NCBI RefSeq assembly: GCF_900105735.1
Contig: NZ_LT629793.1
Location: 682,001-746,000 of the forward strand
Source: Pseudomonas yamanorum
GTDB taxonomy: Bacteria > Pseudomonadota > Gammaproteobacteria > Pseudomonadales > Pseudomonadaceae
DNA: 64,000 nt
Direction: 5' to 3'
Shown here: positions 25,546-35,230 of the stretch, piece by piece
Layout: every line of letters starts with the position of its first letter
How positions within the stretch are numbered: the first letter of the stretch is position 1
Notes under the pieces: generated by a model
Databases searched by the model: none
Told to the model about the DNA's origin: nothing
Seen by the model: the letters and a program-made list of their open reading frames with translations, nothing else
Position numbers and translations under genes: made by a program

Positions 25546-26547
25546 ATGAAACACTTGAAAACCGTCTTGATCACCAGCGTTCTGGCACTGCTTTCCAATT
25601 CGGTCATGGCCGACGCGGCCCATCCGAAAATCGGCTTTTCCATCGACGACCTGCGCCTTGAGCGCTGGGCCCGCGACCGTGATTACTTCACCGCCGCCGC
25701 CGAGCAACTGGGCGCCAAGGTCTATGTGCAATCGGCGGACGCCAACGAACAGCGGCAGATCTCGCAGATTGAAAACCTGATCTCCCGAGGCGTCGACGTG
25801 ATTGTGATCGTGCCGTTCAACGCCACGGTGCTGAATAACGTGGTGGCCGAAGCCAAGAAAGCCGGGGTGAAAGTGCTGTCCTATGACCGGCTGATTTTAA
25901 ATGCCGATATCGACGCCTACATCTCCTTCGATAACGAAAAGGTCGGCGAGATGCAGGCCCAGGGCGTGTTGAACGCGCAGCCTAAAGGCAATTACTTCCT
26001 GCTGGGCGGTGCGCCTACCGACAACAACGCGAAGATCCTGCGCCAGGGCCAGATGAAGGTGCTGCAGCCCTCGATCGACAAGGGCGACATCAAGATTGTC
26101 GGCCAGCAATGGGTCAAGGAATGGAACCCCACCGAAGCCCTGAGCATTGTCGAAAACGCCCTGACCGCCAACAACAATAAAATCGACGGCATCGTCGCCT
26201 CCAATGACGCCACCGCGGGCGGCGCGATCCAGGCCCTGGCGGCACAAAAACTCGCGGGCAAGGTGCCGGTCTCGGGGCAAGACGCCGACCTCGCCGCGAT
26301 CAAGCGCGTGATCGCCGGCACCCAGACCATGACCGTCTACAAGCCCCTGAAGCTGCTGGCGTCCGAGGCGGCAAAGCTCTCGGTGCAACTGGTACGCGAC
26401 GAGAAACCGGCCTACAACTCGCAGTACGACAACGGCAGCAAACAGGTGTCGAGCATCCTGCTCAAGCCGACCGCATTGACCAAAGACAACGTCAACGTTC
26501 TGGAAGAAGACGGGTTCTACACCAAAGCGCAAATCGCCGGGCAGTAA
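25546..26547 (+). CDS. xylF: D-xylose ABC transporter, periplasmic binding protein
   Basis: 333 residues. A Sec signal peptide ends near VMADA, followed by a type I periplasmic binding protein fold: KIGFSIDDLRLERWARDRDYF, ISRGVDVIVIVPFNATVL, YDRLILNADIDAYISFDN and GIVASNDATAGGAIQALAAQ. It delivers D-xylose to XylGH at the inner membrane. It follows xylA by 57 bases and is separated from xylG by a hairpin, the usual way to keep the binding protein in excess over the membrane parts. Confidence 0.95.
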   Translation: MKHLKTVLITSVLALLSNSVMADAAHPKIGFSIDDLRLERWARDRDYFTAAAEQLGAKVYVQSADANEQRQISQIENLISRGVDVIVIVPFNATVLNNVVAEAKKAGVKVLSYDRLILNADIDAYISFDNEKVGEMQAQGVLNAQPKGNYFLLGGAPTDNNAKILRQGQMKVLQPSIDKGDIKIVGQQWVKEWNPTEALSIVENALTANNNKIDGIVASNDATAGGAIQALAAQKLAGKVPVSGQDADLAAIKRVIAGTQTMTVYKPLKLLASEAAKLSVQLVRDEKPAYNSQYDNGSKQVSSILLKPTALTKDNVNVLEEDGFYTKAQIAGQ

Positions 26548-26561
26548 GCGTACGGCTCACT

Positions 26562-26593
26562 GCAGGGGTGGCTTGAGGCCGCTCCTGCCTTTT
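26562..26593 (+). terminator. Intra-operon hairpin between xylF and xylG
   Basis: An 11-bp stem with wobble pairs (GCAGGGGTGGC / GCCGCTCCTGC) around TTGAG, followed by TTTT. A leaky terminator or mRNA-stabilising stem would raise xylF over xylGH. Confidence 0.6.
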
Positions 26594-26615
26594 CGCTGTG
26601 GAATGAGTGCCCGCC

Positions 26616-28175
26616 ATGTCCGATTACTTGCTGGAAATGAACAACATCGTCAAAACCTTCGGTGGCGTCAAAGCCCTGAATGGCATCGACATCAAGGTAA
26701 AGCCCGGGGAGTGCGTGGGGTTGTGCGGCGAGAACGGCGCCGGCAAATCGACCCTGATGAAGGTGTTGTCGGCGGTGTACCCCCATGGCACCTGGGACGG
26801 TGAAATCATCTGGGACGGCCAGCCGCTGCGCGCCCATTCCATCGCCGAAACCGAAGCCTGCGGCATCGTGATCATCCACCAGGAACTGACCCTGGTACCC
26901 GACCTCTCGGTGGCCGAAAACATCTTCATGGGCCACGAGCTGACACTGCCTGGCGGGCGCATGAACTACCCCGCCATGATGCACCGCGCCGAAGGCCTGA
27001 TGCGCGAGCTGAAAGTGCCGGACATCAACGTCGCCCTGCCGGTTTCTCAGTACGGCGGCGGCTACCAGCAACTGGTGGAAATCGCCAAAGCCCTGAACAA
27101 GCAGGCGCGCCTGCTGATCCTCGACGAACCCTCCTCGGCGCTGACCCGCTCGGAAATCGAGGTGCTGCTGGACATCATCCGTGGGCTCAAGGCCAAGGGT
27201 GTCGCCTGCGTGTACATCTCCCACAAGCTCGATGAGGTCTCGGCCATCTGCGACACCATCGCGGTGATCCGCGACGGCAAGCACATCGCGACCACGGCCA
27301 TGGCCGACATGGACGTGTCGCGCATCATCACGCAGATGGTGGGCCGTGAGATGAGCAACCTCTACCCCACCGAACCCCACGCCGTCGGCGAGGTGCTGTT
27401 CGAGGCGCGCCACATCACCTGCTACGACGTCGACAACCCGAGCCGCAAACGCGTGGACGATGTCTCGTTCAGCCTGCGCCGTGGCGAAATCCTCGGTATC
27501 GCCGGGCTGGTGGGCGCGGGCCGTACGGAGCTGGTGTCGGCGCTGTTCGGCAGTTACCCCGGGCGCTACGAAGGCGAGGTGTGGCTGGACGGCAAACCCA
27601 TCGATACGCGCACGCCGCTGAAGTCGATACGCGCCGGGCTGTGCATGGTTCCGGAAGACCGCAAACGCCAAGGCATCGTGCCGGACCTGGGCGTTGGGCA
27701 AAACATCACCCTGGCGGTGCTCGACAGTTTCTCGCACCTGACGCGCATCGATGCCGAGGCGGAACTGGGCAGCGTAGAGCAGGAAATCAAACGCATGCAC
27801 CTGAAGACAGCGAACCCGTTCCTGCCGATCACCAGCCTTTCCGGTGGCAACCAGCAGAAAGCCGTCCTGGCCAAGATGCTCCTGGCCAAACCCCGGGTGC
27901 TGATCCTCGACGAACCGACCCGTGGCGTGGACGTGGGCGCCAAATATGAGATCTATAAATTGATGGGCGCACTGGCGGCCGAAGGCGTGTCGATCATCAT
28001 GGTGTCGTCGGAGCTGGCCGAGGTGCTGGGGGTGTCCGACCGGGTGTTGGTGATCGGCGAAGGCCAACTGCGCGGGGACTTCATCAACCAGGGCCTGACC
28101 CAGGAACAGGTACTCGCCGCCGCCCTCAGCCAACCGAACGGGCATGACAATAATAATGATCGGAAGTCCGCGTAA
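26616..28175 (+). CDS. xylG: D-xylose ABC transporter, ATP-binding protein
   Basis: 519 residues made of two ABC domains. Domain 1 has Walker [10 protein letters not shown], the signature-like [15 protein letters not shown] and Walker [14 protein letters not shown]. Domain 2 has the degenerate GLVGAGRTE Walker A usual in sugar importers, with [15 protein letters not shown] and [13 protein letters not shown]. The chosen start is [10 protein letters not shown]. Its stop codon directly abuts the xylH ATG, showing tight coupling. It energises xylose import at the cytoplasmic face. Confidence 0.95.
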   Translation: MSDYLLEMNNIVKTFGGVKALNGIDIKVKPGECVGLCGENGAGKSTLMKVLSAVYPHGTWDGEIIWDGQPLRAHSIAETEACGIVIIHQELTLVPDLSVAENIFMGHELTLPGGRMNYPAMMHRAEGLMRELKVPDINVALPVSQYGGGYQQLVEIAKALNKQARLLILDEPSSALTRSEIEVLLDIIRGLKAKGVACVYISHKLDEVSAICDTIAVIRDGKHIATTAMADMDVSRIITQMVGREMSNLYPTEPHAVGEVLFEARHITCYDVDNPSRKRVDDVSFSLRRGEILGIAGLVGAGRTELVSALFGSYPGRYEGEVWLDGKPIDTRTPLKSIRAGLCMVPEDRKRQGIVPDLGVGQNITLAVLDSFSHLTRIDAEAELGSVEQEIKRMHLKTANPFLPITSLSGGNQQKAVLAKMLLAKPRVLILDEPTRGVDVGAKYEIYKLMGALAAEGVSIIMVSSELAEVLGVSDRVLVIGEGQLRGDFINQGLTQEQVLAAALSQPNGHDNNNDRKSA

Positions 28176-29312
28176 ATGAACCAGGTCAAACAGCTCTTCA
28201 CCCGCTACAAAATGCTCGCCCTGTTGATCGCCGTGGTGCTGATCTGGGTGTTTTTCAGCTGGCAGACCGAAGGCGGTTTCCTGACCCCGCGCAACCTGTC
28301 GAACCTGCTGCGGCAGATGTCCATCACCGGCATTCTGGCGTGCGGCATGGTGCTGGTGATCATCAGCGGCGAGATCGACCTGTCGGTGGGCTCGATGCTC
28401 GGTTTGCTCGGCGGCGTCGCGGCGATCCTGGATGTGGTTTATCACATTCCGCTGCCGCTGAACCTGGCCATTGTCGCCCTCTGCGGCTTGTTGATTGGCC
28501 TGGGCAACGGCTACATGACCGCGTACCTGCGCATCCCCTCCTTCATCGTCGGCCTGGGCGGCATGCTCGCGTTTCGCGGGGTGCTGCTGGGCATTACCGG
28601 AGGTACCACGATTGCGCCGGTGTCGGCGGAGCTGGTGTACATCGGGCAGGGCTACCTGCCGACGGTGGTGGGTGTGATCCTCGGCGTGTTGCTGTTCGGG
28701 CTGACGGTATTCCTGACCTGGCGCCAACGCCACAACCGCGCCCTGCACGGCTTGGCACTGCCGTCGATGCTGCGGGACAGCGTGCGCGTGGTGTTGATCG
28801 GCTTCGTGCTGGCCGGCTTCGTCTACACCCTCAACAGCTACGACGGCATTCCCGTGCCGGTGCTGCTGCTTTTGGTGCTGCTGGGGGTGTTCAGCTACGT
28901 CACCAGCCAGACCGTTTTTGGCCGGCGCATCTACTCGGTGGGCAGCAACATGGAAGCCACGCGCCTGTCGGGGATCAACGTGCAGGCGGTCAAGCTGTGG
29001 ATCTTCGGGATCATGGGCGTGATGTGCGCCCTCGCCGGGCTGGTCAACACCGCGCGCCTGGCGGCCGGTTCACCCTCGGCGGGCAACATGGGCGAACTGG
29101 ATGCCATCGCGGCGTGCTTTATTGGCGGCACCTCGATGCGAGGCGGTTCGGGCACGGTGTACGGCGCCCTGCTCGGTGCGCTGGTGATCAGCAGCCTGGA
29201 CAACGGCATGTCGATGCTGGATGTGGACAGCTACTGGCAGATGATCGTCAAGGGCAGCATCCTGGTGCTGGCGGTGTGGGTGGACGTGAGTACGCGGACG
29301 GGACGGCGCTGA
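28176..29312 (+). CDS. xylH: D-xylose ABC transporter, permease
   Basis: 378 residues, strongly hydrophobic, with about ten predicted membrane segments and the sugar-permease sequence GEIDLSVGSMLGLLGG near residue 67. A C-terminal segment GAIAACFIGGTSMRGGSGTVYG-like (actual DAIAACFIGGTSMRGGSG) is typical of XylH/RbsC. It forms the inner-membrane channel with XylG. It is last in the operon. No xylulokinase gene follows, so phosphorylation of xylulose must depend on a gene outside the window. Confidence 0.95.
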   Translation: MNQVKQLFTRYKMLALLIAVVLIWVFFSWQTEGGFLTPRNLSNLLRQMSITGILACGMVLVIISGEIDLSVGSMLGLLGGVAAILDVVYHIPLPLNLAIVALCGLLIGLGNGYMTAYLRIPSFIVGLGGMLAFRGVLLGITGGTTIAPVSAELVYIGQGYLPTVVGVILGVLLFGLTVFLTWRQRHNRALHGLALPSMLRDSVRVVLIGFVLAGFVYTLNSYDGIPVPVLLLLVLLGVFSYVTSQTVFGRRIYSVGSNMEATRLSGINVQAVKLWIFGIMGVMCALAGLVNTARLAAGSPSAGNMGELDAIAACFIGGTSMRGGSGTVYGALLGALVISSLDNGMSMLDVDSYWQMIVKGSILVLAVWVDVSTRTGRR

Positions 29313-29325
29313 GGGCGCCAGCCGG

Positions 29326-30075
29326 TTACTGCACCGGCAGGAAATTCATCAGCAGCAGGCTTTGCGCATAGTTGAGACCGATGCGTCGGTAGCGTTCGTC
29401 GAGCATCTGGGTCAACAGGTCGAGGCGCGCGACGATCTTGCCGAATTCGACGGCGAAACTGAGGTTGCTACCCGCCTCCGAGATCTCATTGGAGAACAGC
29501 AACAGCGAGCCATTGGCATCCTGGCGCTGACTGAGCAGCCAGGTGGCCTTCTCGATATTGCGCGCGGCATTGCTGACGAACTGAGGGTTGATCGAGTCCG
29601 TTATATAAAACTCGGTGCGCCCGCCGTGTGCCGTCACCAGCATGCTGCCGATCGCGTAGATGAAGGCGCCCACCCGGTCGCCGCGGAACTCCGGGCTCAG
29701 GGAGTAGCTCAACGCCGCCAGGTCGCGACGATCCCCCAGGGCGGGCAGCGGTTGGCGAAGTTCGATGGCCTGGCGGATTTGCCGGGCGGCGGTTACAGCG
29801 TCTGCGTAACCCGATTGACGCCACTGGTTAGGGTTGCGCAGGTAGAGCTTGCTCATCAGCAAATACAGGCTTTGCAGGTTGTCGCGCATGCTCAGGGTGG
29901 CCATGCGATCGACGCTGGTCTGGAAGAACTCGTCGGGCTTGCCGTTGCTGAACTGCTGGGCAATATCGCGCCCCTGCTGCTGGCTGCAACCGCTGGCGCA
30001 AAGCATCAAAACCGCAGCCAGCCACAGCGGCTGACGCATCCATCGGGTGATAAAAACAGGTAACGTGCGATCCAT
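29326..30075 (-). CDS. Putative lipoprotein of unknown function
   Basis: 249 residues with a signal peptide ending in lipobox CASGC (cysteine 30). The mature protein is helical, polar and lacks recognised motifs; segments such as DNLQSLYLLMSKLYLRNPNQWR and FVSNAARNIEKATWLLSQ suggest a helical repeat bundle. I chose the ATG at MDRTLPVF; a GTG two codons earlier is possible. It is convergent with xylH, 13 bases away, without an obvious terminator between. Function unknown. Confidence 0.7.
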   Translation of the reverse strand: MDRTLPVFITRWMRQPLWLAAVLMLCASGCSQQQGRDIAQQFSNGKPDEFFQTSVDRMATLSMRDNLQSLYLLMSKLYLRNPNQWRQSGYADAVTAARQIRQAIELRQPLPALGDRRDLAALSYSLSPEFRGDRVGAFIYAIGSMLVTAHGGRTEFYITDSINPQFVSNAARNIEKATWLLSQRQDANGSLLLFSNEISEAGSNLSFAVEFGKIVARLDLLTQMLDERYRRIGLNYAQSLLLMNFLPVQ

Positions 30076-30265
30076 CGGCACCAGGTCTGGGTCTTCTGTC
30101 CACGCCGGAAATTAGTGTGGTCGGGACAGAGATAGATCGGAAGAATGGGAAAAAGTGCGGCACGGGCCGCAAACGAATAATTTTTCGAGGCATGCATCCA
30201 CTTTGGTCCTTGGTACGTAGATTCAATACCCTCAACCGGGGGAACAAGAACCAAGGAGATACATC

Positions 30266-30826
30266 ATGCACGCCATCTACAAAAAAATTGCTGCCGTCGC
30301 CTGCTTCACGATCCTCTCCATCACAACCACCCTCAGCGTTGCCGCCGACACCGTGATGGTGGGCGGCGCGGCGATGTATCCGACGAAAACCATCGTCGAA
30401 AATGCCGTCAACTCAAAGGATCACACCACTCTGGTAGCGGCGGTCAAGGCAGCCGGACTGGTTGATACCCTTAACAGCAAAGGCCCGTTCACCGTATTCG
30501 CACCGACCAACGAAGCCTTCGCCAAGCTCCCCGCAGGCACCGTGGATACGCTGGTGAAACCTGAGCACAAAGCCGACCTGACGAAAATCCTGACCTATCA
30601 CGTGGTGCCTGGCACCCATACCTCTGCGCAACTGATGGCCGACGCCAAGAAGAACGGCGGCATGGTGATGTTGAAAACCGTGCAGGGTGAGTCGCTGACG
30701 ATCAAGCTGCACGACGGCAAGCTGTGGGTGGTGGATGCCAAGAGTGGCAAGGCCAGCATCAGCATTGCGGATGTGATGCAGTCCAACGGCGTGATTCATG
30801 TGGTTGATTCGGTGCTGATGCCGTAA
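30266..30826 (+). CDS. Fasciclin (FAS1) domain exported protein
   Basis: 186 residues: a Sec signal peptide (about 1-27, ending SVAADT) and one FAS1 domain (about 45-185). Its two conserved motifs are visible, GPFTVFAPTNEAFAKLP (H1) and HVVPGTHTSAQLM with GVIHVVDSVLMP at the end (H2). FAS1 domains mediate adhesion or surface interactions, and bacterial single-domain versions are usually secreted or periplasmic. AGGAG lies before the ATG. It is monocistronic and ends at a strong hairpin. Confidence 0.9.
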   Translation: MHAIYKKIAAVACFTILSITTTLSVAADTVMVGGAAMYPTKTIVENAVNSKDHTTLVAAVKAAGLVDTLNSKGPFTVFAPTNEAFAKLPAGTVDTLVKPEHKADLTKILTYHVVPGTHTSAQLMADAKKNGGMVMLKTVQGESLTIKLHDGKLWVVDAKSGKASISIADVMQSNGVIHVVDSVLMP

Positions 30827-30844
30827 TCGCCGCTCGACACCGAA

Positions 30845-30871
30845 AAGCCCGGCGCATTGCGCGTCGGGCTT
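30845..30871. terminator. Terminator shared by the fasciclin gene and the convergent small gene
   Basis: Eleven-base-pair stem AAGCCCGGCGC / GCGTCGGGCTT (one wobble) around ATTGC. The flanks are short T/A runs. Confidence 0.7.
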
Positions 30872-30882
30872 GTTCGGATGCG

Positions 30883-31080
30883 TCAGTTGTCGGGGTGTTC
30901 ACTCGCGACAGAATCAGCGGCGTCTACGTCCGACATATCCTCCTCCAGAGGGGCGTCATCGTCCGGTGGTAGAGGCACTTCAGGTTGATCGCGCCGAGGG
31001 TCATGCCCGGTTTCATTGTCTGTACCACGGGTTACGCCCTGTTGGGATACGTTTCCAGGGGCCTTCTCGTCAATTTCCAT
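30883..31080 (-). CDS. Small acidic hypothetical protein
   Basis: 65 residues, rich in Asp, Glu and Pro (EVPLPPDDDAPLEEDMSDVD), probably disordered and cytoplasmic. GGAGAG stands about nine bases before the ATG, which supports expression. It is convergent with the fasciclin gene and shares its terminator. No family recognised. Confidence 0.5.
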   Translation of the reverse strand: MEIDEKAPGNVSQQGVTRGTDNETGHDPRRDQPEVPLPPDDDAPLEEDMSDVDAADSVASEHPDN

Positions 31081-31283
31081 GCTGGCTCTCCGTTCTGGCG
31101 CGCGGGATGTCCGTGCTTGAACATGAGAAACGGTGCGTGGTCGCGAGTGCCGGGGGATAGACGAACGGTGGGGGTAATTTCTGCTTGAAAGGGGACGAAT
31201 GCTCGCTCGTACAGGACTTGAAAGGGTGACGGGTTGCCGGTATTTATGTGCGCCTCAAGCAAGCAAGGAAGGGCTGACTCGCG

Positions 31284-31616
31284 ATGCTCACGCAAACGTC
31301 AATGGCTGCAATGGCGCTGATTTTTATCTGCGCTCCCGTAGCCGCCGATACCTATTCGGATCTCAACACCCCTGACAAATCGGGCTTCATGTGGGGACAG
31401 GTTTATCAGCGCACTAAAACAGCTTGCGGCACCCTGCCCCAGGATCTTGAAGACGACTACGCCAAAGCGATTCGACTCCTTTCAGAGTCCTCTGCGGAGT
31501 TTGGCCCAACCTATCAAGATGGCCTGAAGCCTAGCGTGAAGAAAGACCCTCCAAGGTCCGCCGAGGAACGGAGGATTTGTGTCTCAAAGGTCAGTCAAGT
31601 CTCAGAAACCAGGTAA
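31284..31616 (+). CDS. Small exported hypothetical protein
   Basis: 110 residues with a signal peptide ending APVAADT. The mature part has two cysteines (TACGTLPQDLEDD, RRICVSKV) likely joined in the periplasm, and a helical polar body. AAGGAAGG lies in the leader. No recognised domain. It lies 87 bases upstream of the ArsR gene, on the same strand; the ArsR operator in the gap suggests separate transcription. Confidence 0.55.
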   Translation: MLTQTSMAAMALIFICAPVAADTYSDLNTPDKSGFMWGQVYQRTKTACGTLPQDLEDDYAKAIRLLSESSAEFGPTYQDGLKPSVKKDPPRSAEERRICVSKVSQVSETR

Positions 31617-31674
31617 AGCTCGCCAGGTATTGGTTTACGGCGAAATGGTAGCAATGGCAGAGACGCACATTGAC

Positions 31675-31694
31675 ATATCGGTAATTCTCGATAT
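31675..31694. promoter_or_regulatory. ArsR operator 1 (upstream of arsR-type gene)
   Basis: ATATCG, 8-base centre, CGATAT: perfect 6-bp arms in a 20-bp footprint, ending nine bases before the regulator's ATG. The same ATATC-N10-GATAT layout recurs at 32021-32040. Confidence 0.6.
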
Positions 31695-31703
31695 GATCGC
31701 GCC

Positions 31704-32006
31704 ATGGACTTACTCGAAATATTCAAAGCACTCTCAAACCAGACACGCCTCGAAATCCTGAAAGGTTTGAAAGATCCCGAAAAGAACTTCCCGCCTCAAG
31801 ATGAAGGTGACGTTCACACGGTGGGTGTGTGTGTCAGCAGCATCCAAGAAGGTATCGGACTCTCGCAATCGACGGTGTCCGGTTACCTTGCAACCCTGCA
31901 GCGAGTGGGCCTGGTGGAAGTCCGGCGTATCGGCCAGTGGACCTACTACAAGCGCAATGAAGCAACCATCAGGATGCTTGCCGAGGTTATGGGGAAAGAG
32001 CTGTAA
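31704..32006 (+). CDS. ArsR/SmtB-family transcriptional regulator
   Basis: 100 residues forming one winged helix: LLEIFKALSNQTRLEILKGL, then the recognition helix in IGLSQSTVSGYLATLQRVGLVEVRRIGQWTYYKRN. The metal-binding ELCVCDL motif of true ArsR is absent; only one cysteine (VGVCVSS) is in that region, so the signal is probably not arsenite but perhaps redox or an organic effector. It sits between two matching ATATC-N10-GATAT palindromes, one before itself and one before the oxidoreductase gene 61 bases downstream, indicating autoregulation and control of that gene. Confidence 0.88.
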   Translation: MDLLEIFKALSNQTRLEILKGLKDPEKNFPPQDEGDVHTVGVCVSSIQEGIGLSQSTVSGYLATLQRVGLVEVRRIGQWTYYKRNEATIRMLAEVMGKEL

Positions 32007-32020
32007 ATTTTTGCCCCACA

Positions 32021-32040
32021 ATATCTAGATTTCGCGATAT
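32021..32040. promoter_or_regulatory. ArsR operator 2 (upstream of oxidoreductase gene)
   Basis: ATATCTAGATTTCGCGATAT: same 20-bp spacing and arms as operator 1. It lies 27 bases before the GTG start of the MDR-family oxidoreductase. Confidence 0.6.
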
Positions 32041-32067
32041 CCCTTTTTATCGAAATAAGGAAATACA

Positions 32068-33060
<993 letters not shown>

Positions 33061-33100
33061 GCTGAACGCACTGAACCACTTCTTTGGAGAGCACGGGTAA

Positions 33101-33355
33101 ATGGCAGAACTGATGGAAATGCTCGACGGCCCAAGGACCGCACAGCAGGAGCTGTTCTACGACCTCGAAGATGCGATGGCTGTTATCGCCTGGTCGGTCA
33201 ATGAGCTGGCCAGTATCGCCGGGGTCGCCAAATCACCCGACGAAGCTGTCGCTCTGATGAAGATGGGCGCCCTGCTCGCTGCTCAGCAGGAAAAGCTCAG
33301 CGGGTACGCGGATGAGGTGAAGGCGGGAAGGATTGTGCGTGGGGAGGATCAATAG
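33101..33355 (+). CDS. Small hypothetical protein, helical
   Basis: 84 residues, predicted almost wholly helical (LFYDLEDAMAVIAWSVNELASIAGVAKSPDEAVALMKM), without signal peptide or cysteine. GGAGAG lies ten bases before the ATG. It follows the oxidoreductase by 40 bases and may be read through from it. I do not recognise a family. A terminator lies about 90 bases downstream. Confidence 0.55.
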   Translation: MAELMEMLDGPRTAQQELFYDLEDAMAVIAWSVNELASIAGVAKSPDEAVALMKMGALLAAQQEKLSGYADEVKAGRIVRGEDQ

Positions 33356-33444
33356 TGGTCAATACGCTACGCCCCCAACATTCTTTCACATCCCTTTCAC
33401 AGTTGAGCGCTTATGGTTACCCCAGCTCCTAAGTGAACACCTTT

Positions 33445-33478
33445 AAGCCCGCACTCCCCATCGCGGGCTTTTCTTTGC
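33445..33478 (+). terminator. Rho-independent terminator
   Basis: AAGCCCGC / GCGGGCTT with a 10-base loop and a T-rich tail. It closes the ArsR-oxidoreductase-small ORF region. Confidence 0.75.
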
Positions 33479-33589
33479 CTGGAATTCAGTAAAAGGGGAT
33501 ATCAAAACCTTCATCCAGTTTCATTTGTTGATGGCCTGGGCTGTCGCCTTAATGCTCCAACACGAACGCGTGCACAGGAGCAAAAAATA

Positions 33590-34918
33590 ATGAAAAAACG
33601 TCAACCGTTACTTCAGCTTAATACCTTGGCCGTGGCGCTGGCATTTGCCTTGCCGGCCATGAGCTATGCCAGCGACCAGTCCGACTCCAAGGGCTTTGTC
33701 GCCGACAGCAGCTTGAATATCCTCAACCGCAACCTGTTCTGGAACCAGAACGGCAACGGTGCCCACACCCGTGACTGGAGCCAGGCGCTGATGGCGACCT
33801 ACAGCTCGGGCTTCACTCAAGGCACCGTTGGCATCGGCATTGATGCGTTTGCCGACTTGGCGTTGCGCATCGACGGGGACACCGATCGTGCCGGTGGCCC
33901 GAACATTCCGTCCGACGCCAATGGCAATCCGGATCACGGCTTCGCGAAGGCTGGTGGTGACGTCAAGTTCCGCATTTCCAATACCACGCTCAAGGTCGGC
34001 GACTTGCAGCCTACATCGCCGGTGTTCGCCACCGCCGATAACTACCTGATGCCCCAGACCGCAACAGGCTTCCAGATCGACAGTCATGAAATCTCCGGCC
34101 TGAACCTGGAGGCCGGCCATTACACCTCCGGCACCGGGACCACCACCACCTCGCGCAGCGGCGACATTCTCGCCAGCTATGCAGGCGTGGCTGCGTCGTC
34201 GGCCAGCTTCGCGGGGGGCAAATACCAGTTCAGCAAGGAATTCACCGCGTCGCTGTACGGGGCGCACCTGGAAGACGTGTGGAATCAGTACTACGTCAAC
34301 TTGAACCTTGTTCATCCACTGACCGATGACCAATCCGTCGCGCTGGACTTCAACCTCTATCGCACACTGGACGACGGCAGCGCCAAGGCCGGGACCATCG
34401 ACACCACCGCAGCCTCGCTGGCGGCTGCCTACACCCTGGGCGCGCAGACGTTCACCCTGGCCGGACAGAAAGTTCATGGTGACGAGCCGTTCGACTATGT
34501 CGGCTTTGGGGAGACCAATGCCGGTGTCGGTGCCGGCCGCTACGGCAACTCGATCAACCTGGCTGACTCGGTGCAATACTCCGACTTCAACGGACCGGGC
34601 GAGCGGTCCTGGCAGATGCGCTATGACCTGGACATGAGCACCTTTGGCGCCCCCGGCCTGAGCTTCATGGCCCGTCATATTCGCGGTGCTGGCATCGACG
34701 GTACGCATACCCCCGGCAATTCGGCCTACACCGGTTTCTATGGTGCCAACGACCAGGAACACGAAACCGACGCCGAAGTGAAATACGTGGTGCAGAGTGG
34801 CCCGGCCAAGAAGCTGTCCTTCCGCCTGCGGGAAGCTTGGCACGATGGTGATGCGTCCACCGGGGGGCATCTGGTGCAGACGCGGCTGATTACCGAGTAT
34901 CCGTTGAATATCTTCTAA
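33590..34918 (+). CDS. OprD-family outer-membrane porin
   Basis: 442 residues, standard OprD length. The signal peptide ends AMSYAS, and the mature start GFVADSSLNILNRNLFWNQNG is the OprD hallmark. Alternating beta-strands follow, with the C-terminal strand TRLITEYPLNIF ending in Phe. OprD porins are 18-stranded monomeric channels for particular carboxylates, amino acids or sugars. AGGAG lies nine bases upstream in an A-rich leader (AGCAAAAAATA) that might also bind Hfq. The substrate cannot be fixed from sequence. Confidence 0.93.
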   Translation: MKKRQPLLQLNTLAVALAFALPAMSYASDQSDSKGFVADSSLNILNRNLFWNQNGNGAHTRDWSQALMATYSSGFTQGTVGIGIDAFADLALRIDGDTDRAGGPNIPSDANGNPDHGFAKAGGDVKFRISNTTLKVGDLQPTSPVFATADNYLMPQTATGFQIDSHEISGLNLEAGHYTSGTGTTTTSRSGDILASYAGVAASSASFAGGKYQFSKEFTASLYGAHLEDVWNQYYVNLNLVHPLTDDQSVALDFNLYRTLDDGSAKAGTIDTTAASLAAAYTLGAQTFTLAGQKVHGDEPFDYVGFGETNAGVGAGRYGNSINLADSVQYSDFNGPGERSWQMRYDLDMSTFGAPGLSFMARHIRGAGIDGTHTPGNSAYTGFYGANDQEHETDAEVKYVVQSGPAKKLSFRLREAWHDGDASTGGHLVQTRLITEYPLNIF

Positions 34919-34927
34919 CGGGCAGGC

Positions 34928-34955
34928 GTGCCCGGTGAATGAATCAACCGGGCAC
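34928..34955 (+). terminator. Hairpin downstream of OprD gene
   Basis: Perfect 9-bp stem GTGCCCGGT / ACCGGGCAC around a 10-base loop, ten bases after the porin stop. It lacks a T-tract, so terminator function is only probable. Confidence 0.45.
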
Positions 34956-34984
34956 TCCGTACGCGGCCTGCGTCCCGAACGCTC

Positions 34985-35188
34985 TTAGTAGGCCGTCGGG
35001 ATGAAAGAAAAGCTGCTGCCATGTTGAGAAATTCTACGGCGAACCAGATTACCCGGTTTCACATCAATTTCTGACTCGATGATTCTTGACGTACCAGAGA
35101 TCGTGTATTTCGAAACGCCAAGGATATGCTTGCCAGGGGTCAACCCAAACCTGGCCACCTCCCCTGGGTGAAACTCGGGCCTCTTCAA
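34985..35188 (-). pseudogene. 5'-truncated remnant of a small lipoprotein/PEGA-like gene
   Basis: 67 codons (FHPGEVARFGLTPGKHILGV then SEIDVKPGNLVRRRISQHG) that read like the C-terminal half of small Pseudomonas lipoproteins, in which a PGKH-type turn and an IDVKPG segment are common. No signal peptide or start region is present: going upstream the frame runs straight into a terminator-like hairpin at 35196. I therefore interpret it as a decayed gene fragment. It might instead be a short real protein. Confidence 0.4.
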
Positions 35189-35195
35189 TCGTAGA

Positions 35196-35218
35196 GCCCG
35201 CCAAGCGCGGGCTTCTTT
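35196..35218 (+). terminator. Terminator-like hairpin
   Basis: GCCCGC / GCGGGC with a 5-base loop and TTCTTTGT tail, reading plus. No plus-strand gene ends nearby, so it is probably a relic of a lost gene. Confidence 0.5.
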
Positions 35219-35230
35219 GTGACATCTTAA

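Noticed and set aside
26517..28748. 743-codon minus-strand open frame
   Set aside because: Antisense to xylG/xylH, with His/Gln-rich shadow composition and no start signal.
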